64,000 nt of DNA from Gp6-AA40 sp035496255 (GCA_035496255.1 DATJEU010000090.1:1-64000), one strand, 5' to 3'; shown: positions 8,304-17,103, numbered from the stretch's first letter. Notes: generated by a model not told the origin, from the letters alone. Translations and numbers: made by a program.

Positions 8304-9469
8304 GATCCCTGTTTCGCGAGCGAGACCACCTTGTCGGCCGCCTCACCCATCGAGTCCGCGGTCGCGAATTTCAGGCCGCTCTCCTTCAACATCCGCTTGC
8401 CTTCCTCGACGTTCGTGCCTTCCATGCGCACCACGATCGGCACCGGCACACCAAGGTCGGTCACGGCGGCGATGACGCCCGCGGCGAGCACGTCGCAGCG
8501 GAGGATGCCGCCGAAGATGTTGATGAGGACCGCCTTGACGTTCTTGTCCATCATCAGGATCCGGAAGGCGTTCTTGATCTGCTCGGCATTCGCGCCGCCG
8601 CCCACGTCCAGGAAGTTCGCCGGCTCCCCTCCCGCCAGCTTGATGATGTCCATCGTCGCCATCGCCAGGCCGGCGCCGTTCACCATGCAGCCGATGTTGC
8701 CGTCGAGACGAATGTAATTGAGCGAGAACTTCGACGCTTCGACTTCGAGCGGGTCCTCCTCGGTGATGTCGCGGAAGTCCCGGAGATCGGGATGACGATA
8801 GAGCGCGTTGTCGTCGAAGGTGACCTTCGCATCGAGCGCGAGCAGGTCACCGCCCTTGGTCAGGATCAGCGGGTTGATCTCGATCATCGACGCATCGGTC
8901 TCGAGGAACGCGCGGTAGATCGCATCGAGCAGCTTCACGAACTTGTTGGCCACCGCCCCGGGCAGTCCCATGCCGAAGGCGAGCTTCCTGGCCTGGAACG
9001 GCACGACGCCGGCGCCGCGGTCGACGTATTCGCGCAGGATCTTTTCAGGCTCCTTCGCCGCCACCTCTTCGATGTCCATGCCGCCGGCCGCGCTCGCGAT
9101 GATCACCGGGCAGGCCGCGCCGCGATCGACCAGGACGCTCAGATACAGCTCGCGCTCGATCTGCAGCCCTTCCTCGATCAGGACCCGGCCCACTTTCCTG
9201 CCTTCAGGGCCGGTCTGATGGGTGACGAGCGTCATCCCGATCATGTGTTTCGCGAGCTCTTCGGCTTCGGCCGGCGATTTGGCGATCTTCACGCCACCGC
9301 CCTTGCCGCGGCCGCCCGCGTGAATCTGCGCCTTGACGACGGACAGGTCGCCGCCGAGCCGCCGCGCGATCTCGCCGGCTTCCGCCGCAGAGAACGCCAC
9401 CTCGCCGCGCGGCACCGGGACACCGAAGCGCGCCAGCACCGACTTCGCTTGATACTCGTGAATTTTCAC
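8300..9469 (-). CDS. sucC: Succinyl-CoA ligase, beta subunit
   Basis: This 389-aa ATP-grasp subunit starts with KIHEYQAKSVLARFGVPVP. It holds the nucleotide-binding (HAGGRGKGGGVK) and succinate-binding (MVNGAGLAMATMD, NIFGGILRCD) blocks. I chose the GTG at 9469 because family members begin M-K-I-H-E-Y; the frame stays open 22 codons further upstream but that stretch is not conserved. A good sigma-70-type promoter lies 33-62 bp upstream. It heads the sucC-sucD-ndk-DUF2905-dcd run. Confidence 0.97.
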   Translation of the reverse strand: MKIHEYQAKSVLARFGVPVPRGEVAFSAAEAGEIARRLGGDLSVVKAQIHAGGRGKGGGVKIAKSPAEAEELAKHMIGMTLVTHQTGPEGRKVGRVLIEEGLQIERELYLSVLVDRGAACPVIIASAAGGMDIEEVAAKEPEKILREYVDRGAGVVPFQARKLAFGMGLPGAVANKFVKLLDAIYRAFLETDASMIEINPLILTKGGDLLALDAKVTFDDNALYRHPDLRDFRDITEEDPLEVEASKFSLNYIRLDGNIGCMVNGAGLAMATMDIIKLAGGEPANFLDVGGGANAEQIKNAFRILMMDKNVKAVLINIFGGILRCDVLAAGVIAAVTDLGVPVPIVVRMEGTNVEEGKRMLKESGLKFATADSMGEAADKVVSLAKQGS

Positions 9470-9501
9470 AGGCAGGATCTTTGGATTGGGACCAGCCACC
9501 G

Positions 9502-9531
9502 ATCGTATTGGGCCGCTGCGTACAGCGTCAA
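9502..9531 (-). promoter_or_regulatory. Probable sucC promoter
   Basis: On the minus strand, TTGACG (9531-9526) and TACGAT (9507-9502) are separated by 18 bp. This is a plausible housekeeping promoter about 33 bp upstream of the sucC start and is placed to drive the sucCD-ndk-dcd run. Confidence 0.5.
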
Positions 9532-9597
9532 GCAACCAAGCGTGCTGATCCGACGCTCAGCGGCACCGCCGGCAGTCGCATTCCTGTCGAAATGCGT

Positions 9598-9603
9598 TAG
9601 AAT
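9598..9603 (+). promoter_or_regulatory. Possible -10 box for the cytochrome gene
   Basis: TAGAAT lies 67 bp upstream of the cytochrome ATG; the -35 (GTCGCA, 9575-9580) is weak. A GGCGAGGAGAGAGA purine stretch just before the ATG at 9671 is a good ribosome-binding site, so this transcript has a normal leader. Confidence 0.35.
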
Positions 9604-9670
9604 CTGCGCGCGATTTCATTACGACCGAGGACACCTAGACCCAATTCCTTCGGGCGAGGAGAGAGACGGC

Positions 9671-10186
9671 ATGAAGCAACTTCGATTTGGCGCCACGTTG
9701 TTCGGCGCAGTGGTACTGGCGGCGGCGGTCGTGTCAGCGCAGGCACCGGCGGCACCTGGTGGTCAGGGCCGGGGCGGCGGCCGGGCAGGCGGTGGCGCGC
9801 AACCGGCGGTCACGAACCTCAAGGTGCTTCCAAAGGACACCACCTACGCGCAGATCATTCCGATCATGCGCGGGTTCGAGGGAGCGCTGCAGGTTGAGTG
9901 CGGCCACTGCCATCAATGGGAAGGCCAGGGCAACCCGACCAACAACTTCGCGGCCGACGTGAAGCCGCAGAAGGATGTTGCCCGCGCCATGATCAAGATG
10001 GTTGATTCGATCAACGAACAGATCCAGGCGGGTGTCTCAGCGACCAAGCTGCGCACGGGCGACCAGATCCAGAAGGTCACCTGCGCCACGTGCCATCGCG
10101 GCTCCGCGATTCCGCAAGTGCCGACGTACAACCCGCCGGCCCCCGCGGCTCGCGGCGGCGGCGCGCCCGCCGCTCCCGGACGGTAG
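9671..10186 (+). CDS. Secreted diheme c-type cytochrome, reaction-centre cytochrome c subunit-like
   Basis: This 171-aa protein has a Sec signal peptide (about residues 1-24, ending VVSAQA) and a Gly/Arg/Ala-rich linker. Two heme c sites follow: CGHCH at 77-81 and CATCH at 138-142. The stretch MRGFEGALQVECGHCH and the later KPQKDVARAMIKMVDSIN resemble the PF02276 reaction-centre cytochrome c domain. In Acidobacteriota this domain is common in non-phototrophs, so no photosynthesis is implied. It probably acts as a periplasmic electron carrier. It is the only plus-strand gene between sucC and mdh and has its own leader and terminator. Confidence 0.85.
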   Translation: MKQLRFGATLFGAVVLAAAVVSAQAPAAPGGQGRGGGRAGGGAQPAVTNLKVLPKDTTYAQIIPIMRGFEGALQVECGHCHQWEGQGNPTNNFAADVKPQKDVARAMIKMVDSINEQIQAGVSATKLRTGDQIQKVTCATCHRGSAIPQVPTYNPPAPAARGGGAPAAPGR

Positions 10187-10208
10187 GGCGCTTCAGCACG
10201 GTTCGAAA

Positions 10209-10244
10209 AAACGGGCGGGCTGCCCCTCGGCAACCCGCCCGTTT
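10209..10244. terminator. Bidirectional intrinsic terminator
   Basis: A 16-bp stem (AAACGGGCGGGCTGCC and its complement, one G-T pair) with a 4-nt loop is flanked by an A-run on the left and TTT on the right. It lies between the converging cytochrome and mdh genes and can serve both. Confidence 0.85.
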
Positions 10245-10279
10245 CCTGTACGCCGGCTGAAGCCATGCCTGCCTGCACC

Positions 10280-10307
10280 GTAGAGGCCGACCTCCAGGCC
10301 GGCCTGT
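10280..10307. repeat. GGCCGACC-type palindrome downstream of mdh
   Basis: A variant copy with GGCCGACCTCCAGGCCGGCC as core, preceded by GTAGA. It sits just beyond the mdh stop codon, between the terminator and mdh. Confidence 0.7.
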
Positions 10308-10308
10308 C

Positions 10309-11235
10309 CTACATTCCGATGACGTCGACCAATTCCTTGACCGCCGCCGCGGACTTCTTCAGCGCCGCGTCTTCCTCCGGCGTCAGCTTGATCTGGATGA
10401 TCTGCTCCACGCCGCGCGCCCCGAGTTTCACCGGCACACCGACGAACAGGTTGTGGATGCCGTATTCGCCCTGCAGGTACACCGAGCACGGCATCACCTT
10501 CTTCTTGTCCTTCAGGATCGCTTCGACAATCTCCGCAGCCGCCTGACCGGGCGCGTACCAGGCGCTCGTGCCAACCAGCTTCGTGATTTCTGCGCCGCCG
10601 TTGGCCGTGCGGTCGCCGATGGCCTTGATCTTCTCGGCCGGCAGAAGGTCGGTCAGCGGCACGCCCGACACGGTCGAATAGCGGGGCAACGGCACCATCG
10701 TGTCGCCGTGACCGCCAAGGACGAAGGAATTGATGTTCTGAACAGACACCCCCAGTTCCATCGCGACAAACGTGCTCATCCGCGCCGAGTCGAGGACGCC
10801 GGCCATGCCGATGACGCGCTCGCGTGGAAACTGCGTCAGCTTGAACAGCGCCTGCGACATCGCATCGAGCGGGTTCGCAACGGGCACGACGACGGCGTTC
10901 GGCGTGTACTTCACGAGGTTCGGCGCGATGCTCTGCATGATCGCGAAGTTGTCCTTGACGAGATCGTCGCGGCTCATGCCCGGCTTGCGCGGTTTGCCGG
11001 AGGTGATGACGACAACGTCCGAGCCGGCGGCGGCGTTCCAGTCGCTGCCACCGATCACACGCGAGTCCGAGCCGATGATCGGACAGGTCTCGTAGATGTC
11101 GAGCGCCACACCGGCAGCTTTTGTCTCGGCGATGTCGATGATGACGACATCGGCGAGCCCCTTCTCCGCGATCGAGCGCGCCACCGTGGCACCAACGTTG
11201 CCGGCGCCGCCCACGACTGTCACTTTGCGATTCAT
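10309..11235 (-). CDS. mdh: Malate dehydrogenase (LDH-like type)
   Basis: This 308-aa NAD-dependent enzyme oxidises malate to oxaloacetate. The N-terminal Rossmann motif VVGGAGNVGATVA is followed by SGKPRKPGMSRDDL, which carries the substrate-binding arginines, by VANPLDAM, and by the active-site GGHGDTMVPLP with the catalytic histidine. This is the lactate dehydrogenase-like (group III) MDH common outside Gammaproteobacteria. A GAGGAACC ribosome-binding site precedes the ATG. It is transcribed alone, away from the hairpin-repeat array and serA. Confidence 0.96.
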   Translation of the reverse strand: MNRKVTVVGGAGNVGATVARSIAEKGLADVVIIDIAETKAAGVALDIYETCPIIGSDSRVIGGSDWNAAAGSDVVVITSGKPRKPGMSRDDLVKDNFAIMQSIAPNLVKYTPNAVVVPVANPLDAMSQALFKLTQFPRERVIGMAGVLDSARMSTFVAMELGVSVQNINSFVLGGHGDTMVPLPRYSTVSGVPLTDLLPAEKIKAIGDRTANGGAEITKLVGTSAWYAPGQAAAEIVEAILKDKKKVMPCSVYLQGEYGIHNLFVGVPVKLGARGVEQIIQIKLTPEEDAALKKSAAAVKELVDVIGM

Positions 11236-11251
11236 TGGTTCCTCATAGATA

Positions 11252-11391
11252 GCGAAGCGCCGCTAAGGCGCTTTGCCAGACATAGCGCGAAGCGCCGCTA
11301 AGGCGCTTTGCCAGACATATTGCGAAGCGCCGCTAAGGCGCTTTTCCAGACACAGCGCGAAACGCCGCGCAGGCGCTTCGCCAGAAATGCG
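11252..11391. repeat. Four tandem 35-bp hairpin repeats in the mdh-serA gap
   Basis: Units start at 11252, 11287, 11322 and 11357. The first two differ only in their last bases and the fourth is the most diverged. Each holds the palindrome AAGCGCCGCTAAGGCGCTT (7-bp stem). The array occupies much of the 352-bp gap between the divergent genes mdh and serA. The remainder (11392-11587) has no recognisable gene, only the putative serA -10 box. Confidence 0.92.
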
Positions 11392-11569
11392 GTTCGCGCT
11401 TAGGTCACCATCCCGCAGCACCACCGCGCGGTTACTCACAGCTTCTGTTGAAAACCCTGTTGAAAACGCCGGAGAAAACGGCGTGAACGCGGCGTTCTCC
11501 GAACGATCTAGCAGTTTGCACCATCGTAGTGCGATCGTTGCACCGGCTTCACGGCGAACAACCGAGGAT

Positions 11570-11575
11570 TATACT
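11570..11575 (+). promoter_or_regulatory. -10 box (TATACT) 12 bp before serA
   Basis: TATACT ends 12 bp before the serA ATG, with no Shine-Dalgarno sequence between. CTTCAC 17 bp upstream could act as a weak -35. The transcript would have a leader of only a few nucleotides. Confidence 0.4.
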
Positions 11576-11587
11576 GGCCGAGTCCTC

Positions 11588-13168
11588 ATGCACATTGTTG
11601 TCGCCGACGATCTTCCTGCTTCTGCTCTCGATCTGCTCCGCGCCGAAGGCTGGCACGTTGATGCCCGCACCGGCCGTACACCCGAACAACTCACCGCCGA
11701 TCTCGCCGATGCCGACGCGATCGTGGTCCGTAGTGCCACCAAAGTCACCGCACCGTTGATCAACGCTGCGCCGAAGCTGCGCGTGATCGCGCGCGCGGGT
11801 ACCGGCGTCGACAACGTCGACGTCGCCGCCGCCAGCGCCCGCGGCATCGTCGTGATGAACGCGCCCGGGGCCAACAGCATCAGCGTCGCCGAACTGGCGA
11901 TGGCCCAGATTCTCGCGCTCGCCCGCCATCTCCCCGCCGCCGACGCGACGATGAAACAGGGGAAATGGGAAAAGAAGAAATTCCTGGGCGAGGAAATCCG
12001 TGACAAGACGCTCGGTCTTGCCGGTCTCGGACGCATCGGCCAGGAAGTGGCTCGCCGGGCAGCCGCGTTCGGCATGAAATTGATCGCGCACGATCCCTTT
12101 ATCTCTGAATCAGTTGCCGCATCACTGGGCGTCGAGCTGGTCTCGCTCGATGACCTGTTCGCGCGTGCCGATTACGTGTCGCTGCACATGCCGTCGACGC
12201 CGCAGACCAAAGGCTTGGTCAACGCCGAGCGACTCGCCCGCTCGCGCCAGGGCATCCGTATCATCAACACCGCGCGTGGTGACCTGATCGACGAAGCGGC
12301 ACTGGCCGACGCCATCGAGGCCGGCCAGGTTGGCGGCGCCGCACTCGACGTCTTCCAGAAGGAGCCGACGGCCGATCATCGTCTGCAGCTGCTGCCGCAG
12401 GTGGTGGCCAGCCCGCACATCGCGGCGTCCACCCGTGAAGGCCAGGAACTGGTCGGCGTGGAGACCGTCTCGGCACTGCGCGACTTCCTGAAGAGCGGCG
12501 TGATTCGCAACGCCGTCAACTTCCCTTCGGTACCGCCCGAAGAATTCGCGAAGCTGCAGCCGTACGTCGCGCTCGCCGAACGACTCGGGACCTTCGTGGC
12601 GCAGATGGACGATGGCCGGCCGCTGTCGATCGCGGTCCGCTACTACGGCGAACTGGCGGAAGGACGCACCGACATGATCGGGAACGCGGTCCTCGCCGGG
12701 TTGTTCAAGCCGATTCTTGAAACCGGGATCACGATGGTGAACGCGCGCGCGGTTGCCGCGGAGCGCGGCATCGAAGTGATCGAGTCGAAGAGTACCCGGT
12801 CGCGCGACTATCGCAGTCTGATCGCCGTCAAGCTTCAGACCAGCGCCGGCGAGCGTGTCGCCGAAGGGGTCGTCGTTCAGGGCAAGTGGCCGAGACTCGC
12901 GCAGGTCGACGGCATCACCGTCGAAGCGCCGCTCGAGGGCACGATGATCATCAACAGCAACACCGATCAGCCCGGCGTAATCGGACAAATCGGGACCATC
13001 CTCGGCCGGCACGGCGTCAACATCGCCAACTTCGCGCTCGGTCGCGACTCGAACGCGCGCGCCATTGGCGTCGTGATTGTCGACGAACCGTCGCCGATTG
13101 CGACGGCGGTGCTGGATGAACTGAAAAGCGTCCCCGGGATGCGGGACGTGCGCCTGGTCAGGGTCTGA
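11588..13168 (+). CDS. serA: D-3-phosphoglycerate dehydrogenase, long form with ACT domain
   Basis: This 526-aa enzyme catalyses the first step of serine synthesis. The NAD-binding site is LGLAGLGRIGQEVARRA, the catalytic region includes NTARGDLIDEAAL, and SPHIAASTREGQ carries the catalytic histidine. An intervening ASB domain is followed by a C-terminal ACT domain (GTMIINSNTDQPGVIGQIG). This is the 3-domain type 1 architecture. The frame is open much further upstream through the 35-bp repeats, but MHIVVADDLPASALDLL is the natural start. The end overlaps the converging GspC-like gene by 11 bp. Confidence 0.96.
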   Translation: MHIVVADDLPASALDLLRAEGWHVDARTGRTPEQLTADLADADAIVVRSATKVTAPLINAAPKLRVIARAGTGVDNVDVAAASARGIVVMNAPGANSISVAELAMAQILALARHLPAADATMKQGKWEKKKFLGEEIRDKTLGLAGLGRIGQEVARRAAAFGMKLIAHDPFISESVAASLGVELVSLDDLFARADYVSLHMPSTPQTKGLVNAERLARSRQGIRIINTARGDLIDEAALADAIEAGQVGGAALDVFQKEPTADHRLQLLPQVVASPHIAASTREGQELVGVETVSALRDFLKSGVIRNAVNFPSVPPEEFAKLQPYVALAERLGTFVAQMDDGRPLSIAVRYYGELAEGRTDMIGNAVLAGLFKPILETGITMVNARAVAAERGIEVIESKSTRSRDYRSLIAVKLQTSAGERVAEGVVVQGKWPRLAQVDGITVEAPLEGTMIINSNTDQPGVIGQIGTILGRHGVNIANFALGRDSNARAIGVVIVDEPSPIATAVLDELKSVPGMRDVRLVRV

Positions 13169-13682
13169 GCGTCAGCGTGCGCGTGGTGCCGTCGGCGTCG
13201 ACGAGCTCCACGCCCATATCAGTGACATGGGCGACCGTGAACGTGCCGACATGGTCGCCTTCCTTCGCCAGCACCACACCTTGCGGGGTGTCGAGAATTG
13301 CGGTCTGCTGATTCGCGCTGGTCGACGCGATCCCGGCAAGCGTCAATGCGACTGGCAGCGCACCCACCGGCTGCACGGTCAACGGCTGCGAGGCCGCGGC
13401 CGTCGCCACGCTGGTCTTCCCCGCTGCCGGTTTCCGGTGCGCGAACATGAACGGATTGCGGGTCGGGTCTGCGAACTCGACCTGCGCCTGCACGCGATGT
13501 TCGAGCCTCCTGGCCTGCTCCTGAATGTCGGGTGTACTGACCGGGCGAACGTCGCGCGGCGCCGACGAGACATTGGCCACCGGGGCGCGCTGCGGAGTGG
13601 TCGTCCACCCGAACCAGGTCGCGAGCAGCGTAGCGCCCGACACGACCGCCGTTGACTTCCAGTTCATCAAAATCGCGCTCAT
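13158..13682 (-). CDS. GspC/PilP-like inner-membrane-anchored protein (hypothetical)
   Basis: About 174 aa from ATG 13682 (or 169 aa from ATG 13667). There is one N-terminal membrane helix (VVSGATLLATWFGW), a low-complexity linker, an RNPFMFAHR stretch, and a C-terminal domain (LTLAGIASTSANQQTAILDT ... GVVLAKEGDHVGTFTVAHV) that resembles the periplasmic homology domain of type II secretion GspC or pilus PilP. A role at an inner-membrane secretion or pilus platform is possible. No other secretion gene is adjacent, and it converges with serA. Function is not established. Confidence 0.65.
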   Translation of the reverse strand: MSAILMNWKSTAVVSGATLLATWFGWTTTPQRAPVANVSSAPRDVRPVSTPDIQEQARRLEHRVQAQVEFADPTRNPFMFAHRKPAAGKTSVATAAASQPLTVQPVGALPVALTLAGIASTSANQQTAILDTPQGVVLAKEGDHVGTFTVAHVTDMGVELVDADGTTRTLTLRP

Positions 13683-13741
13683 CTTAGCATTTCGGATCGT
13701 GATGGCCGCGAAATCAGGGCCGGCCCGGTTTTCGGCAGTGC

Positions 13742-13747
13742 TATGAT
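13742..13747 (+). promoter_or_regulatory. TATGAT box 5 bp before the kdsB start
   Basis: TATGAT is followed by five bases and the GTG start of kdsB, another close -10/start arrangement. No -35 or ribosome-binding site is evident. Confidence 0.35.
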
Positions 13748-13752
13748 TCGTC

Positions 13753-14565
13753 GTGCACCCTGTAACGGACTCGAAACCTTCACTTCGACCGTCACAGCCA
13801 GCCCCGCCCCCAGTCGCCGCATCAATAATCGTCGTCATCCCCGCCCGTTACGCGTCAACCCGTCTCCCAGCCAAGCCGCTCGCTGACATCGCCGGCCGCC
13901 CGATGATCGAACACGTGTACCGCCGGGCGGCGGAAGCACGTGGCGTGGCTGACGTGATCGTCGCGACCGACGATCAGCGGATCGTCGATGCGGTGCAGGC
14001 GTTCGGCGGACACGTGAGGATGACGCGTGGCGACCATCGCACCGGCACCGATCGCCTGGCGGAAGTTGCCGCGAATCTGACCTGCGACATCGTCGTCAAC
14101 CTCCAGGGCGATCTGCCGGTGCTCGATCCGGGGATCATCGAGGAGGCCGTGGCGCCACTGGTGGCCGATGCGTCACTCCAGATCTCCACCGTGCGCACCC
14201 CGATCGCGAGCGAGGCGGAGTATCTGAATGCCAACGTCGTGAAGGTGGTGGTCGATCACGCCGGTGACGCGTTGTATTTTTCGCGGTCGCCGATTCCCTT
14301 TTTCCGAGGCCCGGCTGAACCCGGGCCCTGCGAGCGGGCGTTCAAACACGTCGGGCTCTACGCCTATCGGCGCACCTTCGTGCCGATCTTCGCGTCGCTC
14401 CCGCCCACTGCGCTGGAGCAGGCGGAATCACTCGAGCAGTTGCGCGCGCTCGAACATGGCTATCGCATCCACACGGTCCTGAGTACCTCCGAATCGATTG
14501 AAGTTGACACCCCGGAAGATCTGGAACGCGTGCGCCGCCTGGTGGCGGTCGCCGCAAGAACATGA
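13753..14565 (+). CDS. kdsB: 3-deoxy-manno-octulosonate cytidylyltransferase (CMP-KDO synthetase)
   Basis: This enzyme activates KDO with CTP for lipid A core assembly. Signatures are IPARYASTRLPAKPLADI, the VIVATDD motif, GTDRLAEVA, NLQGDLPVLDP and a C-terminal SIEVDTPEDLERVR. The frame starts at GTG 13753, giving 270 aa. The first 20 or so residues are Pro/Ser-rich and lie outside the conserved fold, so the true start may be later, although a TATGAT box 5 bp upstream favours this one. It lies 6 bp upstream of pyrG, whose product supplies CTP. Confidence 0.95.
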   Translation: MHPVTDSKPSLRPSQPAPPPVAASIIVVIPARYASTRLPAKPLADIAGRPMIEHVYRRAAEARGVADVIVATDDQRIVDAVQAFGGHVRMTRGDHRTGTDRLAEVAANLTCDIVVNLQGDLPVLDPGIIEEAVAPLVADASLQISTVRTPIASEAEYLNANVVKVVVDHAGDALYFSRSPIPFFRGPAEPGPCERAFKHVGLYAYRRTFVPIFASLPPTALEQAESLEQLRALEHGYRIHTVLSTSESIEVDTPEDLERVRRLVAVAART

Positions 14566-14571
14566 GGCGGC

Positions 14572-16221
14572 ATGAGCCAGCACACTGACAAACGGCCTGT
14601 GAAGTACATCTTCGTCACCGGCGGCGTGGTTTCTTCGCTGGGCAAGGGACTCGCCGCTGCCTCGATTGGACGCCTGCTGGAAGATCACGGCTACAGGGTC
14701 GCGCTGCAGAAGTTCGACCCGTACATCAACGTCGATCCGGGCACGATGAGCCCGTACCAGCACGGCGAGGTGTACGTCACCGACGACGGCGCGGAAACGG
14801 ATCTGGACCTCGGCCACTACGAGCGCTTCACCAGCATGGTGGCATCGCGCAACAGCAACTGGACCACCGGCAAGATCTACCTCTCGGTCATCCAGAAGGA
14901 GCGGCGCGGCGACTATCTCGGGCGGACGGTGCAGGTCATCCCACACATCACCAACGAGATCAAGGACGCGATCCGCGTCGCCGGCCGCGACGTCGACGTC
15001 GTCCTCGTCGAGATCGGCGGCACCGTCGGCGACATCGAGAGCATGCCGTTCCTCGAGGCGATCCGGCAGTTCCGCCTGGACGTCGGCCGCGAGAACACGA
15101 TCTACGTCCATCTCACGCTGGTCCCGTTCATCGGCGCCGCCGGCGAGCTGAAGACCAAGCCGACGCAGCACAGCGTGCGTGACCTGCGATCGATCGGGAT
15201 CCAGCCGGATGTCCTGCTGTGCCGCACCGATCGCCTGCTCGACGCCGACATCAAGCGGAAGATCTCGCTGTTCTGCGACGTCGCCGAAGAAGCCGTGATC
15301 ACGGCGAAGGACGTCGACACCATTTACGAAGTGCCGCTGGTCCTCAAGGCCGAGGGACTCGACAAGATCATCCTCAAGCAGCTCCATCTGCCGCTGACCG
15401 AAGCGAAGACCGCGGCGTGGGAGGAACTGGTCGATCGCATCAAGAATCCGACCGACGAGATCACGATCCACGTGGTCGGGAAGTACACGGGCTACGAAGA
15501 TTCGTACAAGAGCCTGAACGAAGCCGCGTACCACGGCGGCTTCCCGCACCGGCTCAAGGTCCGCCTGCATTGGGTCGAGGCCGAGGCGCTCGAGAAGGAC
15601 GGCGGCGCCGCCCTGCTGAAGGGCGCGCACGGCATCCTCGTTCCTGGAGGATTCGGATCTCGCGGCACCCGCGGCATGATGAAGGCTGCCGAATACGCGC
15701 GCCAGCACGACATCCCGTTCTTCGGTATCTGCTACGGCTTCCAGTGGGCCACCGTGGAATTCGCGCGCAACGTGTGCGGGCTCGATGGCGCCGATTCCAC
15801 CGAAGTCGACGAGAACGCCCCGCACAAGGTGATCTACAAGCTTCGCGATCTCCTCGGCGTCGACGACCTTGGCGGGACGATGCGGCTGGGGCGGTATGCG
15901 TGTGACCTCGTGCCCGGTTCGCGCGCGGAGCAGGTCTACGGCAGCTCGCAGATCTGGGAACGTCATCGCCACCGCTTCGAATTCAACTGCCTCTACGAAC
16001 CGTCGCTGGCGGAGAACGGCATGAAGGTGTCCGGCCGATCACCTGACGGCAAGTTCGTCGAGATCGCCGAGCTGCCCTCGCACCCGTGGTTCATCGCCGT
16101 GCAGTTCCACCCCGAGTTCCAGTCGAAGCCGCTGCGGCCGCACCCGTTGTTCGCCAGCTTCGTCAAGGCGGCGCACGAGCACAAGGTCGGCTCGCCCGCC
16201 TTCCAGCATGCGGGCGCCTAG
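14572..16221 (+). CDS. pyrG: CTP synthase
   Basis: This 549-aa enzyme makes CTP from UTP with glutamine nitrogen. The N-terminal synthetase domain opens with KYIFVTGGVVSSLGKGLAAA and contains the KFDPYINVDPGTMSP block. The C-terminal class I glutaminase has the nucleophile in FFGICYGFQ, where most homologues read GICLGMQ, and His/Glu in VQFHPEFQSKP. It sits between kdsB and kdsA, a common linkage because CMP-KDO synthesis consumes CTP. Confidence 0.97.
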   Translation: MSQHTDKRPVKYIFVTGGVVSSLGKGLAAASIGRLLEDHGYRVALQKFDPYINVDPGTMSPYQHGEVYVTDDGAETDLDLGHYERFTSMVASRNSNWTTGKIYLSVIQKERRGDYLGRTVQVIPHITNEIKDAIRVAGRDVDVVLVEIGGTVGDIESMPFLEAIRQFRLDVGRENTIYVHLTLVPFIGAAGELKTKPTQHSVRDLRSIGIQPDVLLCRTDRLLDADIKRKISLFCDVAEEAVITAKDVDTIYEVPLVLKAEGLDKIILKQLHLPLTEAKTAAWEELVDRIKNPTDEITIHVVGKYTGYEDSYKSLNEAAYHGGFPHRLKVRLHWVEAEALEKDGGAALLKGAHGILVPGGFGSRGTRGMMKAAEYARQHDIPFFGICYGFQWATVEFARNVCGLDGADSTEVDENAPHKVIYKLRDLLGVDDLGGTMRLGRYACDLVPGSRAEQVYGSSQIWERHRHRFEFNCLYEPSLAENGMKVSGRSPDGKFVEIAELPSHPWFIAVQFHPEFQSKPLRPHPLFASFVKAAHEHKVGSPAFQHAGA

Positions 16222-16251
16222 CGCACGGTCGCGGTCCGTTAAGATAGGCGC

Positions 16252-17103
16252 GTGAATCCCGTTTCGATCGGACCCTTTTCCGTGGGAGGCGGGCAGCCGC
16301 TCGCCTTCATCCTGGGTCCGTGCGTCATCGAAAGCGCCAGCCACACGCTCGAGGTCGCCACCGAAATCAAGAGGATCGCCGCGCGCTGCAACGTCCCGGT
16401 GATCTTCAAGGCGTCATTCGACAAGGCGAACCGGACGTCGGTGAAGTCGTTCCGCGGTCCCGGGCTGGCGACCGGCCTCGGCACGCTGGCGGAGATCAAA
16501 TCGCGAACCGGGCTGCCCATCCTGACCGACATTCACGAATCCGCTCAGGCCCAACCGGTCGCGGAGGTCGTTGACGTGCTGCAGATCCCGGCCTTCCTCT
16601 CGCGACAGACCGACGTGATCGTCGCCGCCGCACGCACGGGCAAGACCGTCAACATCAAGAAGGGTCAGTTTCTGGCGCCGAAGGATATGCGGCACGCCAT
16701 CGCCAAGGTCACGGCCGAAGGCAACGAGAAGGTGCTGCTGACCGAGCGCGGTGTGAGCTTCGGCTACAACAACCTCGTCGTGGACATGCGTGCGTTTCCG
16801 ATGATGCGTGAGCTCGGCTACCCCGTCGTGTTCGATGTCACGCACAGCCTCCAGTTGCCGGGTGCCGGCGACGGCGTGACCGCAGGCCTCGCCGAATACA
16901 TCGAACCGCTTGCCGCCGCCGGTGTGGCGGCGGGCGTGGACGCGGTGTTCATGGAGGTCCACGAGGAACCGTCGCGCGCGAAGAGCGACGCCGCCAACGC
17001 GCTGCGGCTCGATCAGCTCGAAGCGCTGATCCGCAAGCTGACGCGAATCGACGCGGCGGCTCGTGAGGTCGCGTTGTCCGGCCTCAGGACGGCCCGAGCA
17101 TGA
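16252..17103 (+). CDS. kdsA: KDO-8-phosphate synthase
   Basis: This 283-aa protein condenses PEP with arabinose-5-phosphate to give KDO-8-phosphate. Typical blocks are FILGPCVIESASHT, FKASFDKANRTS, the KKGQFLAPKDM segment and FDVTHSLQLPG. It starts at GTG 16252, with a TAAGAT box six bases upstream. The stop overlaps the start of kdsD by 4 bp (ATGA). Confidence 0.97.
   Translation: MNPVSIGPFSVGGGQPLAFILGPCVIESASHTLEVATEIKRIAARCNVPVIFKASFDKANRTSVKSFRGPGLATGLGTLAEIKSRTGLPILTDIHESAQAQPVAEVVDVLQIPAFLSRQTDVIVAAARTGKTVNIKKGQFLAPKDMRHAIAKVTAEGNEKVLLTERGVSFGYNNLVVDMRAFPMMRELGYPVVFDVTHSLQLPGAGDGVTAGLAEYIEPLAAAGVAAGVDAVFMEVHEEPSRAKSDAANALRLDQLEALIRKLTRIDAAAREVALSGLRTARA

Noticed and set aside
8792..10186. 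A 464-codon plus-strand frame that would put a long N-terminal extension on the cytochrome.
   Set aside because: The extension is antisense to sucC. The signal peptide and ribosome site at 9671 mark the true start.
9671..10186. Evidence for phototrophy from a reaction-centre-like cytochrome.
   Set aside because: This heme domain is widespread in non-phototrophic Acidobacteriota and Bacteroidota; no reaction-centre or pigment gene is present.
11252..11391. Possible CRISPR array.
   Set aside because: Repeats are directly adjacent with no spacers, each unit is a simple hairpin, and no cas genes are present.
14308..14328. GGCCCGG...CCGGGCC palindrome in kdsB as another in-frame insertion.
   Set aside because: KdsB has normal spacing there (between SRSPIPF and KHVGLYAYR), so no extra residues are evident; the symmetry may be coincidental.
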